64,000 bases of DNA from contig NZ_FNZF01000002.1 in NCBI RefSeq assembly GCF_900109165.1, positions 372,001 to 436,000 of the forward strand, read 5' to 3'. The translations under genes and the position numbers were made by a program. This DNA is from Bhargavaea ginsengi. GTDB lineage: Bacteria > Bacillota > Bacilli > Bacillales_A > Planococcaceae. The notes beneath the pieces are model-generated. The model saw nothing but the letters and a program-made list of their open reading frames with translations. It had not been told where the DNA came from and did no database searches. Shown here piece after piece: positions 34,423 to 43,624 of the stretch (positions within the stretch are counted from its first letter, which is position 1; every line of letters starts with the position of its first letter).

Positions 34423-34439
34423 GTTACAGCGGCGTAACA
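34423..34439 (-). promoter_or_regulatory. WalR (YycF) box upstream of yocH-like gene
   Basis: On the minus strand TGTTAC-GCCGC-TGTAAC is a direct repeat of TGTWAH with a 5-bp spacer, the WalR consensus. It covers the -35 position of a promoter whose -10 would be TAGAGT (34407-34412), a placement suited to activation. Confidence 0.65.
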
Positions 34440-34472
34440 AATCGATGAAGAAACGAAAACATTATATTACAC

Positions 34473-36272
34473 TCACGAAATAGAAGTCTCTGAATCTAGC
34501 GGCAATCGGATTCTTGCCGTTGTCCCTTTCCCTACCTCACTTTCGAACTCGATCGAACCCCCGTGCCGTTCCAGGATTTTAAAACTCTTCATAAGGCCCA
34601 TGCTGGTGCCTTTTTCTTTGTTCGAGTAAAAAGGTTCCCCTAAAAGCGGCAGCCGGTCCTCCGGAATGCCGATGCCTTCATCCCGGACTTCGATGATCGG
34701 CCCTTCCCCGCTGTCCCAGGCCGAGAGATAAACCGTACCGCCACCCGGCATGGCTTCGTATGAATTTTTAACCAGATTGATAATGACATGCTTGATCTCA
34801 TCCGATTTGCAGATGGCCGGCAGCGGCCCTTCCGGAATATTAAATCGGATTGTGCAGTTATGCACCCGGGCTTCCGCTTTGAGAAGAATGATAAGATCCG
34901 ACAAAACATTTGTCAGGTCAGCCAATCTCATTTCGTCTTCCTGATGGGGATCTGACAGCATCAGCAACTCATCGACAATTTCTCCAATGCGATCCAGTTG
35001 TTCTACAACAATGTCTTTATATGCATCGGCAGAACCGGTTTCGTCGATCAGCTGGATGAAACCTTTCACAGCTGTCAGAGGATTTCTCACTTCATGGGCA
35101 ATGCCGGCGGCCAAATGACCGACCATGCCTAGCTTTTCCCATTTCAGATTCATCTGTTCCGAGAATTTCTGTCTGGTAACGTCCTCAGTGAATCCAATTA
35201 GCCGGACAACCCGGCCGTCATTGTCGCGAATCGGCACCGATTTAGTCCGCAGCCATTTCAATTCCTTTCCAGGCACAACAACCCGGAACTCCATTTCACC
35301 CGTTGAATCCGGATTGCAGAGCACATCTGCCATTTTTGCCCGATCGTCGGCATGGATATATTTTTGAAACGCAAGGGAATCAACATAGATTTCGTTTAGC
35401 TCCACCTCAAATAAGCCTCTGATTGCCGGACTGAGATAGATAAAACGATTTAGGATAAAGTCATATTGAGCAATACCCAAGTCCATGTTTTCCATAATAT
35501 CGACAATGAGCTGGTCGCGGTCCTTGATGATCCGTTCCTGCAGGCGGATCAGGGATTGAGTTGCAGCTGAAGACTCCTGAGAAATAAATAAGGCACAGGT
35601 AGCAGACAATTCACCATCTCCGTCATATACAGGAAACGCGCTGATGGTGACAGGAATGCGTTCGCCACTTTTGTTTAAACGGACCGTGAAATATTTGACC
35701 AAATGCTCACCGGCAAGCAGACGTGCACGGACCATCTCAAATTCATCTGTTCTTTCGTGAGGAATAAAACTTAAAATACTATCGCCCAGGTCTTCGCTCG
35801 TCCAACCAAATTCCTTCGTAAATGCCCGGTTAAAGCCCCTTATGCTTCCATCCGGTTCAAGAATGACCGCCGCTTCATCCATATATTCAAAAAGCGGACT
35901 CATGAAACCTGTGGTTTTCATCGGTACGGAAATAAATGACGCAGTTTTTTTGATATGAAAGGTTCTGATCATAACGTGATGTTCATCAAGGCGTTCTGCG
36001 TTTTCCAAATAAAGCGGATCATAAAATTCATCTCTGTTTCTGATGGAAAATGGAACGAATTCTTCTCCTCGATGAGCTTGGCGAATCCTTTCAAAGAAAA
36101 GAGGAATATCGCGAACATGGACCGTATCATGCACAGATAGATCTTGAGGGGATGGAGGCCTGAGAGGCGCAGTTTCCTCTGGTTTGCAAACATAGTAAGT
36201 TCCGCTATCGATATGAACGATAAAGTATAAATAACCAGTGCTATTTGAAGTAGAAAGACTTAAATTTTCCAT
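34473..36272 (-). CDS. Orphan PAS-domain sensor histidine kinase
   Basis: 599 residues, no membrane helix. Three PAS-like modules (about 1-110, 120-240, 250-375; the second shows EYMDEAAVILEPDGSIRGFN and the third ends with GFTEDVTRQK) precede an HisKA domain with HLAAGIAHEVRNPLTAVKG and an ATPase domain with N-box INLVKNSYEAM, DEGIGIP and GTSMGLMKS. It resembles the KinA/KinE type phosphorelay kinases that feed Spo0F, fitting the lack of a neighbouring response regulator. ATG 36272 is used; ribosome site is weak (GAGAGTGGG). The signal sensed is unknown. Confidence 0.85.
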   Translation of the reverse strand: MENLSLSTSNSTGYLYFIVHIDSGTYYVCKPEETAPLRPPSPQDLSVHDTVHVRDIPLFFERIRQAHRGEEFVPFSIRNRDEFYDPLYLENAERLDEHHVMIRTFHIKKTASFISVPMKTTGFMSPLFEYMDEAAVILEPDGSIRGFNRAFTKEFGWTSEDLGDSILSFIPHERTDEFEMVRARLLAGEHLVKYFTVRLNKSGERIPVTISAFPVYDGDGELSATCALFISQESSAATQSLIRLQERIIKDRDQLIVDIMENMDLGIAQYDFILNRFIYLSPAIRGLFEVELNEIYVDSLAFQKYIHADDRAKMADVLCNPDSTGEMEFRVVVPGKELKWLRTKSVPIRDNDGRVVRLIGFTEDVTRQKFSEQMNLKWEKLGMVGHLAAGIAHEVRNPLTAVKGFIQLIDETGSADAYKDIVVEQLDRIGEIVDELLMLSDPHQEDEMRLADLTNVLSDLIILLKAEARVHNCTIRFNIPEGPLPAICKSDEIKHVIINLVKNSYEAMPGGGTVYLSAWDSGEGPIIEVRDEGIGIPEDRLPLLGEPFYSNKEKGTSMGLMKSFKILERHGGSIEFESEVGKGTTARIRLPLDSETSIS

Positions 36273-36358
36273 TGGACAACCCACTCTCATATAAAAAGTC
36301 GAACCTTAGTCTCCCTTCCGGACCCAAAGCCTCACTATTCTGTCAAGCAGTTATGCAT

Positions 36359-36387
36359 ATTATACTAGTATTCTGTAATTATTAGAA
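36359..36387 (-). promoter_or_regulatory. Possible promoter of the PAS kinase
   Basis: TTCTAA, 17 bases, TATAAT on the minus strand in an AT-rich intergenic stretch, about 80 bases before the ATG. The -35 is weak. Confidence 0.35.
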
Positions 36388-36454
36388 GAATTATTGTTTA
36401 ATTCAGCGTATACAAAAGTGTTTCTATCCCATGTATTGTCCGGAGCCGTGTTTC

Positions 36455-37129
36455 TCAGCAAAACGGCACAATGAGTTCAGGACTATTGTTCTTCGGAGAA
36501 TTGACGGCCGAAGAGACCTCATAGGCCTCCATCCTGTCCGCATCGTAAGGGACAAGCAGACGGTTCAGTGATTCGATGTCCCGGTTGTCCGGATTCAGCC
36601 ACTCCTCTTCACCGGACTTCTCCAGAATGACGGGCATCCGGTCATGAATCTTCTCCATCAGACGGTTCGGTCGGGTTGTGATGGCTGTGCATGTATGGAC
36701 TTTCTCGCCGTTCGGAGAAATCCAAGTCTCCCATAGTCCCGCCATGCCGAAAACCTCCTCATCCTTCAGCCTGATCCTCATCGGCCTGCGGATGTCTCCC
36801 TCCCGCTGCCATTCATAGAACGAATCGGCAGGAATGATGCAGCGTTGCCGCTCGAAAGCCTGCCGGAAACTAGGTTTTTCCGACAGGGTTTCCGCACGCG
36901 CATTAATCATCCGGCTGCCGATTTTCAGATCTTTCGCCCAACCTGGCACAAGTCCCCAGCGCAGCTTCCCCATCCTGTTTTCCCGGCCGTCGCTGATCAC
37001 TGCAACCACCTGTTGCGTCGGAGCGATGTTGTAGCTCGGACTAAAATCCACCTCTTCGAATGATCGGGTGATTCCGAACCGGGCAACCAGTTCCCCATAT
37101 GGGACATACAAAGTAAACCTTCCACACAT
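36455..37129 (-). CDS. SRAP-domain protein (HMCES/YedK family)
   Basis: 224 residues beginning MCGRFTLY, where Cys2 (N-terminal after Met removal) forms the covalent link to abasic sites in single-stranded DNA. Other conserved blocks are SPSYNIAPTQ, MRWGLVPGWA-like LRWGLVPGWAKD, NARAETLSEKPSF, RCIIPADSFYEWQ and ITTRPN with HDRMPVIL. SRAP proteins shield abasic sites at replication forks. It is monocistronic, with no SOS box noticed. Confidence 0.93.
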   Translation of the reverse strand: MCGRFTLYVPYGELVARFGITRSFEEVDFSPSYNIAPTQQVVAVISDGRENRMGKLRWGLVPGWAKDLKIGSRMINARAETLSEKPSFRQAFERQRCIIPADSFYEWQREGDIRRPMRIRLKDEEVFGMAGLWETWISPNGEKVHTCTAITTRPNRLMEKIHDRMPVILEKSGEEEWLNPDNRDIESLNRLLVPYDADRMEAYEVSSAVNSPKNNSPELIVPFC

Positions 37130-37167
37130 CGTAAAACCCTCCCGAACAATCGCTTTTATCCGTTATA

Positions 37168-37204
37168 CAAAAAAAGAACGGCCTGTGCAAGCGCACAGGC
37201 CGTT
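37168..37204 (-). terminator. Terminator of popT
   Basis: Perfect 12-bp stem AACGGCCTGTGC/GCACAGGCCGTT with a 4-base loop; on the minus strand it is followed by CTTTTTTTG. Confidence 0.9.
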
Positions 37205-37215
37205 TTCTTCAGTAT

Positions 37216-38043
37216 TCAGTGGACTTCGTGTTTTTTTCCAGCCCTACCTATGGCTGCCGTAGACATGAGCCCGGCTATGAACGTGATAAGACTGATGGTC
37301 CCTGTCAAAAAGTCCGCAGGAAGCCCCGGGAAGATGACAAACACCGAACCGGCGATCAGGCCGATGATGATGGAATACATCACGATAGGAATCTTATTGA
37401 GCAAATAGTGGATGACCTTGCTGCTGATGATGAAGCCAACACCGACTCCTGCACCGATCACCGCGATGATCGGCAGATTCAGGTCGGACAGTGCCGCGAT
37501 TGCAGTGGAATAAGCTCCAAGAAGCAGCAGGATGAACGAACCGCTGATGCCGGGCAGGAGCATCGCCATGCTGCCCAGCCACCCGGCAAAAAAGAGGCCA
37601 ATGGCATTGGAAGCATTCAGTTCACGTATTGGTTCAGATTCTGCGGGATTTAGGAAAGCGGTGGCTGCAAGTGCGACTCCTACTGTGATGAGCAGCACGT
37701 AGTGACCAGCCCTAAAATTCCGTGACATCCCAGCCTCTCTAGTCAGAAAAGGCAACACACCGAGTACCAAGCCGATAAAAAAGAATTGTGTCGGCACGAT
37801 GTGATAAGTAAGCAAATAATCAATTAGTCGGCTAAACAGCAACAGAGCCGCTCCGATCCCCACCCCGAGAGGCGCCAGGAACAAAAGATGCTTTTTCCAG
37901 TCCCTGCTGAAGAACCCGCTGATTCCAAGCAGCAAACGATCATATATTCCGAGGATCAGCGCAATGGTTCCTCCGCTTACCCCGGGAATCAGATCGCTGA
38001 TGCCCATCATAAGGCCACGGTAAATGTTTCTCCATTCCATCAT
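37216..38043 (-). CDS. popT: DUF368 polyprenyl-phosphate translocase (PopT)
   Basis: 275 residues with 8-9 membrane helices. The DUF368 signature GISDLIPGVSGGTIALILGIYDRLL at the N-terminus (in two parts) is mirrored by a second SMAMLLPGISGSFILLLLG, the two re-entrant repeats of the family. DUF368 proteins were shown in Vibrio and Staphylococcus to recycle undecaprenyl phosphate across the membrane for cell-wall synthesis. The start is placed at ATG 38043, 9 bases after GGAAGG; two other ATG codons are within 9 bases. Confidence 0.88.
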   Translation of the reverse strand: MMEWRNIYRGLMMGISDLIPGVSGGTIALILGIYDRLLLGISGFFSRDWKKHLLFLAPLGVGIGAALLLFSRLIDYLLTYHIVPTQFFFIGLVLGVLPFLTREAGMSRNFRAGHYVLLITVGVALAATAFLNPAESEPIRELNASNAIGLFFAGWLGSMAMLLPGISGSFILLLLGAYSTAIAALSDLNLPIIAVIGAGVGVGFIISSKVIHYLLNKIPIVMYSIIIGLIAGSVFVIFPGLPADFLTGTISLITFIAGLMSTAAIGRAGKKHEVH

Positions 38044-38078
38044 CCATTCCATCCTTCCAAATCTAAATCAACTTCTCT

Positions 38079-38087
38079 ACTATAACA
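38079..38087 (-). promoter_or_regulatory. Extended -10 promoter of popT
   Basis: TGTTATAGT on the minus strand, 36 bases before the start codon; no clear -35. Confidence 0.4.
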
Positions 38088-38125
38088 TGGCAACCGCATT
38101 AACCCGGGCTACCTATCTATCCCAA

Positions 38126-38151
38126 TAAAAAACCCGCATCGTTATGCGGGT
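38126..38151 (-). terminator. Terminator of trhO
   Basis: Perfect 8-bp stem ACCCGCAT/ATGCGGGT with a 4-base loop, followed on the minus strand by TTTTTTATT. Confidence 0.85.
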
Positions 38152-38158
38152 CTGTGCA

Positions 38159-39118
38159 TTATGCTTGTTGGGCTTTGAGAGCGTCCACTTTCTCTTGCCA
38201 CTCCGCTTCCGTCATCCCTGTTTCCAGGAAATAGCGGTTTCGCGGATGCTCGCGGCATTCGTCGGAGCAGCTGCGCTGATGCAGAAGCTCGTTTTCTTCA
38301 GAGGCCAGGATTTTCTTATTGCATTCCGGGTTTGCACAATTGACATATCTTTCGCAAGGTGTCCCATCAAAATGATCACGGCCTACGACGACGTGCTCAA
38401 CCTGGTTGACCGGAACAGCGATGCGGTTGTCGAACACATAGCACTGGCCGTCCCACAGCTGCCCTTTTGCGACAGGGTCTTTTCCGTAAGTAACGATACC
38501 ACCGTGCAGGTGAGCCACGTCTTCAAAGCCTTCACGTTTCAGCCAGCCGGTAAATTTCTCACAGCGGATACCGCCTGTGCAGTATGCCAAAATCTTTTTG
38601 CCTTCAAATTTTTCGCGATTATCACGTACCCATTCCGGCAGCTCGCGGAATGTTTCCACTTCCGGCCGGATGGCACCGCGGAAATGTCCGAGGTCATATT
38701 CATAGTCGTTGCGCGCGTCAAGGACGACAACATCGTCACGCTGCATCTGCTCAAGGAACTCTGCCGGCTCCAGGTACTCGCCGGTCAGTTCATTCGGATT
38801 CACATCTTCTTCAAGGCTCAGGTTGACGATTTCATTTCGATATCGTACGTGCATCTTCCGGAAAGCATGGCCTTCCGCTTCATCCACCTTGAATACCAAG
38901 TCGTTGAAGCGCTCGTCAGCATGCATCGCATCCATGTATTTCTGTGTTTGTTCCACTGTGCCTGAGCAAGTTCCGTTTATACCTTCTGCCCCGATGAGGA
39001 TGCGGCCTTTCAGCCCGAGCTCCCTGCAAAACTCCAGGTGCTCCTGTGCGTATGTTTCCGGATCCTCGATCGGCACGTATTTATAGTACAAGAGGACTCT
39101 GTGTGTGAATTTTCCCAT
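38159..39118 (-). CDS. trhO: tRNA uridine-34 hydroxylase, rhodanese type
   Basis: 319 residues of the YceA/YbfQ family. An N-terminal acylphosphatase-like domain ([26 protein letters not shown]) is followed by a rhodanese domain with [13 protein letters not shown] and the catalytic loop [11 protein letters not shown] (C180, C186), and a C-terminal cysteine-rich tail ([24 protein letters not shown]). TrhO performs O2-dependent 5-hydroxylation of U34 in tRNA. ATG 39118 is used; upstream residues are not conserved. Confidence 0.92.
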   Translation of the reverse strand: MGKFTHRVLLYYKYVPIEDPETYAQEHLEFCRELGLKGRILIGAEGINGTCSGTVEQTQKYMDAMHADERFNDLVFKVDEAEGHAFRKMHVRYRNEIVNLSLEEDVNPNELTGEYLEPAEFLEQMQRDDVVVLDARNDYEYDLGHFRGAIRPEVETFRELPEWVRDNREKFEGKKILAYCTGGIRCEKFTGWLKREGFEDVAHLHGGIVTYGKDPVAKGQLWDGQCYVFDNRIAVPVNQVEHVVVGRDHFDGTPCERYVNCANPECNKKILASEENELLHQRSCSDECREHPRNRYFLETGMTEAEWQEKVDALKAQQA

Positions 39119-39210
39119 AATCCGACACCATTCCCTTTCTCCTTTAAGTTTAAAAATGCCACACACCAATATAACAAAATCTCCGCCGATTGTGTAGCGG
39201 AAATCAACGG

Positions 39211-39242
39211 AAAACAGGCCCGGAGATGGTCCGCGGGCCTGT
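39211..39242 (-). terminator. Terminator after the yumC pair
   Basis: Nine-base-pair stem ACAGGCCCG/CGGGCCTGT followed on the minus strand by TTTTCCG, 7 bases past the stop of the small gene. Confidence 0.75.
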
Positions 39243-39248
39243 AATTCA

Positions 39249-39539
39249 TCATGTTTTCATATTTCTGTACCTATCGATAAAGACATCGGGCGACTCTTCC
39301 GTCCGGAAGGCGAACACACCCTCATCCGTATGCAGGTACAGGAACCAGCACCGTACTGCTACGGCACGGACACTCATGTCCCAAACTTTTACAAGAGGAA
39401 AATCACGCTCGTAGGAGATCACGGCATTCTCGGTAAGTACGAGGTCATACTCCACCTGCTCTGTCCGCTGCTGCAGACGGCGGATCGACCGCTCAGTCCG
39501 GATGCAGCGGATGGCCGCCACTGCCCGCTGCTCCATCAT
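39249..39539 (-). CDS. Uncharacterised 96-residue protein coupled to yumC
   Basis: A soluble 96-residue protein: an Arg-rich helix at the N-terminus, then a likely beta domain with [35 protein letters not shown] and DRYRNMK. The pattern is reminiscent of bacterial PH-like domains, but I do not recognise the family. Its ATG overlaps the yumC stop (ATGA), so translation is coupled to the reductase, and a terminator follows directly. Real gene likely; function unknown. Confidence 0.65.
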   Translation of the reverse strand: MMEQRAVAAIRCIRTERSIRRLQQRTEQVEYDLVLTENAVISYERDFPLVKVWDMSVRAVAVRCWFLYLHTDEGVFAFRTEESPDVFIDRYRNMKT

Positions 39540-40528
39540 TTGAATACGGATGTGCTATGGAGCGGCTGGACACGGGACTTCGGATCAAGGTAGGCCTTTG
39601 CGTTGTTGATGGCGATTGGGGCTTCGCCTAGACCGACCGCAATCAGCTTGACCTTGCCGTCATAAGTTGTGACATCGCCGGCCGCATAGATCCCCTCGAT
39701 ATTGGTCTCCATCTTAGTGTTTACGAGAATCGAGTTTTTATCCATTTCAAGTCCCCATTCCTTGAGTGGACCGAGCGAAGAGACGTTTCCATAGTTCACG
39801 ATCACATGGTCAGCATGGAGATTTGTCTCGTCGCCTTCCTTGCTGACGAGCACGACCTCGTTCAGCTTGCCCTCTTCTCCCTGCAGAATCTTCACGTTAT
39901 GCGAGGTTTTCACTTCGACGGTCGATTCATGGAGTTTTGTGACACTTGTTTCGTGGGCCGTGAATCGTTCACGCCGATGGACAAGCGTTACTTTATCCGC
40001 AACTTCTTCGAGCATCATTGCCCAGTCCACCGCGGAGTCTCCTCCTCCGCATACCAGCACTTCAGTGCCCCGGAAGCTGGAAAGGTCCTTGACGCCATAG
40101 TGCAAACTCTTGCCCTCAAAGCTTTCTGCCCCCTGGACGTTGAGTTTGCGGGGCTGGAAGGCTCCTACTCCCGCGGTGATCAGCACCGTGCGTGAATAGT
40201 GAACACCTTTGTCCGTTTCAATGACGAACAGGTCCCCATCGCGATTTGCTGCGAGTACAGTCTCACCCAGGCAAATTTCCGGTTTGCCGTATTTAGCCTG
40301 TTCCTCCAGGTTGGCAACCAGATCTTTTGCAAGGATTTTTGGGAAGCCGCCGACATCGTAGATATATTTATCCGGATACAGCTCAGAAAGCTGACCGCCC
40401 AGCTGTGGAAGGCTATCGAGAATTTTGACTTTCATTTCGCGCATTCCTGCGTAGAATGAGGCAAAGAGCCCTGTAGGTCCTCCACCAATAATCGTTATAT
40501 CAAAAACTTCATGTTCATTTTCCAACAT
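39536..40528 (-). CDS. yumC: Ferredoxin/flavodoxin-NADP+ reductase, thioredoxin-reductase-like (YumC)
   Basis: 330 residues. FAD motif [16 protein letters not shown] at the N-terminus, NADPH motif [15 protein letters not shown] near 160 and [11 protein letters not shown] near 285; the active-site CxxC of thioredoxin reductase is absent, as in the YumC-type reductases that reduce ferredoxin and flavodoxin. C-terminal [13 protein letters not shown] matches the family's stacking tail. Monocistronic except for the small coupled gene. Confidence 0.93.
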   Translation of the reverse strand: MLENEHEVFDITIIGGGPTGLFASFYAGMREMKVKILDSLPQLGGQLSELYPDKYIYDVGGFPKILAKDLVANLEEQAKYGKPEICLGETVLAANRDGDLFVIETDKGVHYSRTVLITAGVGAFQPRKLNVQGAESFEGKSLHYGVKDLSSFRGTEVLVCGGGDSAVDWAMMLEEVADKVTLVHRRERFTAHETSVTKLHESTVEVKTSHNVKILQGEEGKLNEVVLVSKEGDETNLHADHVIVNYGNVSSLGPLKEWGLEMDKNSILVNTKMETNIEGIYAAGDVTTYDGKVKLIAVGLGEAPIAINNAKAYLDPKSRVQPLHSTSVFK

Positions 40529-40705
40529 TATTCACTCCTATTTCAGTTGCGGCTGAGAGTTCTATTCAGTACACATTATAACGGTAACCCGCGTCATTAG
40601 AAAACACATTGCTTTGACTTTTCCCGTGCATCCACTGCTGCCTTGCTTTAAAATAGAAACCGGATGAAAAATATCGGAAAATCATTGCAGAAAGGTTGTT
40701 TTAAT

Positions 40706-41530
40706 GTGGGAAAGCGGGAGGACATCTACGAGTATATCATCAGCAAAAAAGAAGAGATGGCAGATGAATGGCTTGAACGGAGCACCGGCAGCGGAGAGGA
40801 ATCAGTGTTCCGATCCGACGAAAAAGGCAAATTGCACATTCAACACGACCAACTGATCGAAACCGTCAGCCGGATTTTCATCGAAGACAACAACGACTTT
40901 AAACTACATATCGATAACTGGTCGGAAGCTGTCGCCTCCCACTGGGTTAAAAGCGGTGTGACTATGCATGAGACCATTGCGCAGTTCCGCCTGATCCGGG
41001 GAGATTACTGGAACAGCGTCAAAAACTATATTCTTTCGGAGAAACAGGGTTTTTCCATTGAAGACGCCTTTTATTGGAGCAATATCGTCAATGATGCCTT
41101 TGACTTTATCATGGAGAACTTCGCCCGCCATTTTGAAGATGCCCATAAAAAGATTCTCACTTCCCAGCAGCAGATGATCACCGAGCTGAGCAGTCCCGTC
41201 ATTCCGGTAAAGCGCGGTATCGGCATCCTCCCTCTTGTCGGAGACATCGATACATACCGTGCACGGATTATTCTTGAAACCGGTCTGGAACAGGCCGCAA
41301 CTCAAAAGTTGGACATGCTTTTTATCGACCTCTCTGCCGTCCCGATCGTCGATACAATGGTAGCTCACCAGCTGTTCCAGCTGATCGACGCACTGCGGCT
41401 GATCGGCGTGGAAGCCATCCTGTCAGGCATCCGTCCGGAAATCGCACAGACCGCCGTCCAGCTCGGAATCGAATTCCGCGGCATCAAGACACAGGCTACT
41501 CTTATGAATGCACTTGAACGGTACAGCTGA
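40706..41530 (+). CDS. RsbR-type stressosome co-antagonist
   Basis: 274 residues. N-terminal non-heme globin-like domain (about 1-150) and C-terminal STAS domain. The two phosphorylatable threonines of RsbR are kept in GDIDTYRAR and VDTMVAHQ, and LSGIRPEIAQTAVQLGI is a hallmark. It joins RsbS and RsbT in the stressosome to control sigma-B; no rsbS/T is nearby, so it resembles the unlinked B. subtilis paralogues (rsbRB-D). GTG 40706 follows AGAAAGG by 10 bases; an upstream reading lacks a ribosome site. Confidence 0.9.
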   Translation: MGKREDIYEYIISKKEEMADEWLERSTGSGEESVFRSDEKGKLHIQHDQLIETVSRIFIEDNNDFKLHIDNWSEAVASHWVKSGVTMHETIAQFRLIRGDYWNSVKNYILSEKQGFSIEDAFYWSNIVNDAFDFIMENFARHFEDAHKKILTSQQQMITELSSPVIPVKRGIGILPLVGDIDTYRARIILETGLEQAATQKLDMLFIDLSAVPIVDTMVAHQLFQLIDALRLIGVEAILSGIRPEIAQTAVQLGIEFRGIKTQATLMNALERYS

Positions 41531-41545
41531 ACGGCTTCTGCCCTT

Positions 41546-41573
41546 CCCTCCCGACGGAGCGGGAGGGCTTTTC
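41546..41573 (+). terminator. Terminator of the rsbR-like gene
   Basis: Perfect 8-bp stem CCCTCCCG/CGGGAGGG followed by CTTTTCTG. Confidence 0.75.
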
Positions 41574-41679
41574 TGTAACGGAATCGATTTTCACAATTCT
41601 CCGCCGATTGCCATTGCAAATCGGGCCGCACTAATCAAAAATAGAATAGAGGGCTATTTTTGAAAAGGGAGTGGTTTTG

Positions 41680-43377
41680 GTGACCACATTCAAAGACTAC
41701 GAATACAAGCGGCCGGAGATGGAAGCACTCAAGGCGGAATGGCACAAGCATCTTGAACAGTTCCGGCAATCTGCTTCCGCCGATGAACAGGACCGGGAAA
41801 TCCGGGAAATGAACCGCCTGGCGGATGACTTCTCCACAGCATCTAATCTGGTGTATATCCGATCCTCCATCGACACAAGTGATGCGTATTACGAAGAGCA
41901 ACGGGATTACTTCAATGAAATCGGCCCCGAGTTTGATGAGCTAAATACTGCTTTCTATAAAGCACTGATTGCAAGTCCGTACAGGGAAGAGCTTGAAAAG
42001 CGATGGGGAACGCAGCTGTTCACCATCGCCGATCAGAAAATACGCTCCTTCAAGGCGGATGCCATCCCTCTTCTCCAGCAGGAAAACAAGCTGGCTTCCG
42101 AATATGCGAAGCTGATCGCTTCGGCACAAATCGAATTCGACGGCAAGACACTGACATTGGCCCAGCTCGGCCCCTATGCACAGTCAACAGACCGGGAAGT
42201 TAGGAAAGCCGCCAATGAAGCACGGTTCGGCTTTTTCAGCAGTCACAAGGATGAGTTCGATGGGATATATCAGAAACTGGTCGAGGTCCGCCATAAAATC
42301 GCCCAGATCCTTGGCTACAAGGATTTCGTGGAAGTCGGGTATTTGAGGATGAACCGAATTGGGTATGACCGGGAGATGGTAAAAAACTTCCGTGAACAGG
42401 TCAAGCAGCACATCGTACCTCTTGCTACCCGGTTATATGAACGTCAGGCAGCCCGGATTGGCGTGGACCGCCTCACCTTCCATGACGAAGGACTGAACTT
42501 TGTCACCGGAAATGCTGTTCCGAAGGGCGATCCGGAATGGATCATCGAAAACGGAAAAAAGATGTATGATGAGCTTTCACCGGAGACTTCGGAGTTCTTC
42601 CGGTTCATGATGGATCGGGACTTGATGGATCTCGTCGCCAAAAAAGGAAAAGAAGGCGGCGGTTACTGCACGTTTATCGATAACTATGACTCCCCGTTTA
42701 TCTTCTCGAACTTTAATGGCACATCCGATGATATCGACGTCCTCACCCATGAAGCGGGTCACGCATTCCAGGTCTACTCCAGCCGGGGAATCGGGGTGCC
42801 AGAGTATATCTGGCCAACGAGTGAAGGTGCCGAGATCCACTCGATGAGCATGGAGTTCTTCACATGGCCATGGATGGAACAGTTCTTCAAAGAAGACACC
42901 GAGAAGTATAAGTTCAGCCACCTCAGCTCTGCACTGCTATTTCTGCCATACGGTGTAGCCGTCGATGAATTCCAGCATCTCATCTATGAAAATCCGGGAA
43001 TGACACCGGAAGAACGTAAAGCAACCTGGAAGAGGCTTGAGGCAGAGTATCTCCCCCATCGCGATTACGAAGGCTTCGAGTATCTTGAAGAAGGCGGGTT
43101 CTGGCAGCGCCAGGCCCATATTTATGAAGTGCCGTTCTACTACATCGACTACTGTCTCGCCCAGATTTGCGCGCTCCAGTTCTGGAAGCGATCCCGGGAA
43201 GAGCATGAAACGGCGTGGGCGGATTACCTGCATCTTTGCCGCCTGGGAGGTTCCTTGCCGTTCACAGAACTGGTCAGGGAAGCAAATCTGATTTCCCCAT
43301 TCGAAGACGGCTGCATCGAATCCGTCATCGGACCGATCACCGAATGGCTGGATTCTGTGGATGATCAGGCACTTTAA
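41680..43377 (+). CDS. M3 family oligoendopeptidase
   Basis: 565 residues. The zinc motif LTHEAGHAFQVY lies near residue 357, with the downstream glutamate region EIHSMSMEFFTWPWMEQFF, both typical of the M3B oligoendopeptidase F branch. It cleaves cytoplasmic oligopeptides. AAAGGGAG lies 8 bases before the chosen GTG at 41680; an in-frame GTG three codons earlier overlaps that site. Single gene between terminators. Confidence 0.92.
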   Translation: MTTFKDYEYKRPEMEALKAEWHKHLEQFRQSASADEQDREIREMNRLADDFSTASNLVYIRSSIDTSDAYYEEQRDYFNEIGPEFDELNTAFYKALIASPYREELEKRWGTQLFTIADQKIRSFKADAIPLLQQENKLASEYAKLIASAQIEFDGKTLTLAQLGPYAQSTDREVRKAANEARFGFFSSHKDEFDGIYQKLVEVRHKIAQILGYKDFVEVGYLRMNRIGYDREMVKNFREQVKQHIVPLATRLYERQAARIGVDRLTFHDEGLNFVTGNAVPKGDPEWIIENGKKMYDELSPETSEFFRFMMDRDLMDLVAKKGKEGGGYCTFIDNYDSPFIFSNFNGTSDDIDVLTHEAGHAFQVYSSRGIGVPEYIWPTSEGAEIHSMSMEFFTWPWMEQFFKEDTEKYKFSHLSSALLFLPYGVAVDEFQHLIYENPGMTPEERKATWKRLEAEYLPHRDYEGFEYLEEGGFWQRQAHIYEVPFYYIDYCLAQICALQFWKRSREEHETAWADYLHLCRLGGSLPFTELVREANLISPFEDGCIESVIGPITEWLDSVDDQAL

Positions 43378-43423
43378 GTGTGAGTAGATAAGAAAAAGGA
43401 CAGGTCAGCAGGCCTGCCCTCAG

Positions 43424-43470
43424 ACTGCAGACAAAGTGAGTGGCTTTTCTCTTTGTCTGCAGTTTTTTTT
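43424..43470 (+). terminator. Terminator of M3 peptidase gene, CTGCAGAC repeat copy
   Basis: Perfect 13-bp stem ACTGCAGACAAAG/CTTTGTCTGCAGT with a 14-base loop and eight T. The same core occurs as an imperfect hairpin at 27885-27924. Confidence 0.88.
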
Positions 43471-43624
43471 CAATTCCTGAAGATCCACTGGAATAAATCA
43501 CACGTCAGACTTATCAGATTTGCATGAAGAAATTTACTTCGATTAACGAACAAAATATCCTTCATTTTTGATAATTGTTATTTTATGATAACTTATGAAA
43601 ATAAATAATTTAGGGGGTCATCCA

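Noticed and set aside
43565-43592. Fur box before the lipoprotein gene (TGATAAT followed by a weak second half)
   Set aside because: Only one half matches well; the rest is ordinary AT-rich promoter DNA.
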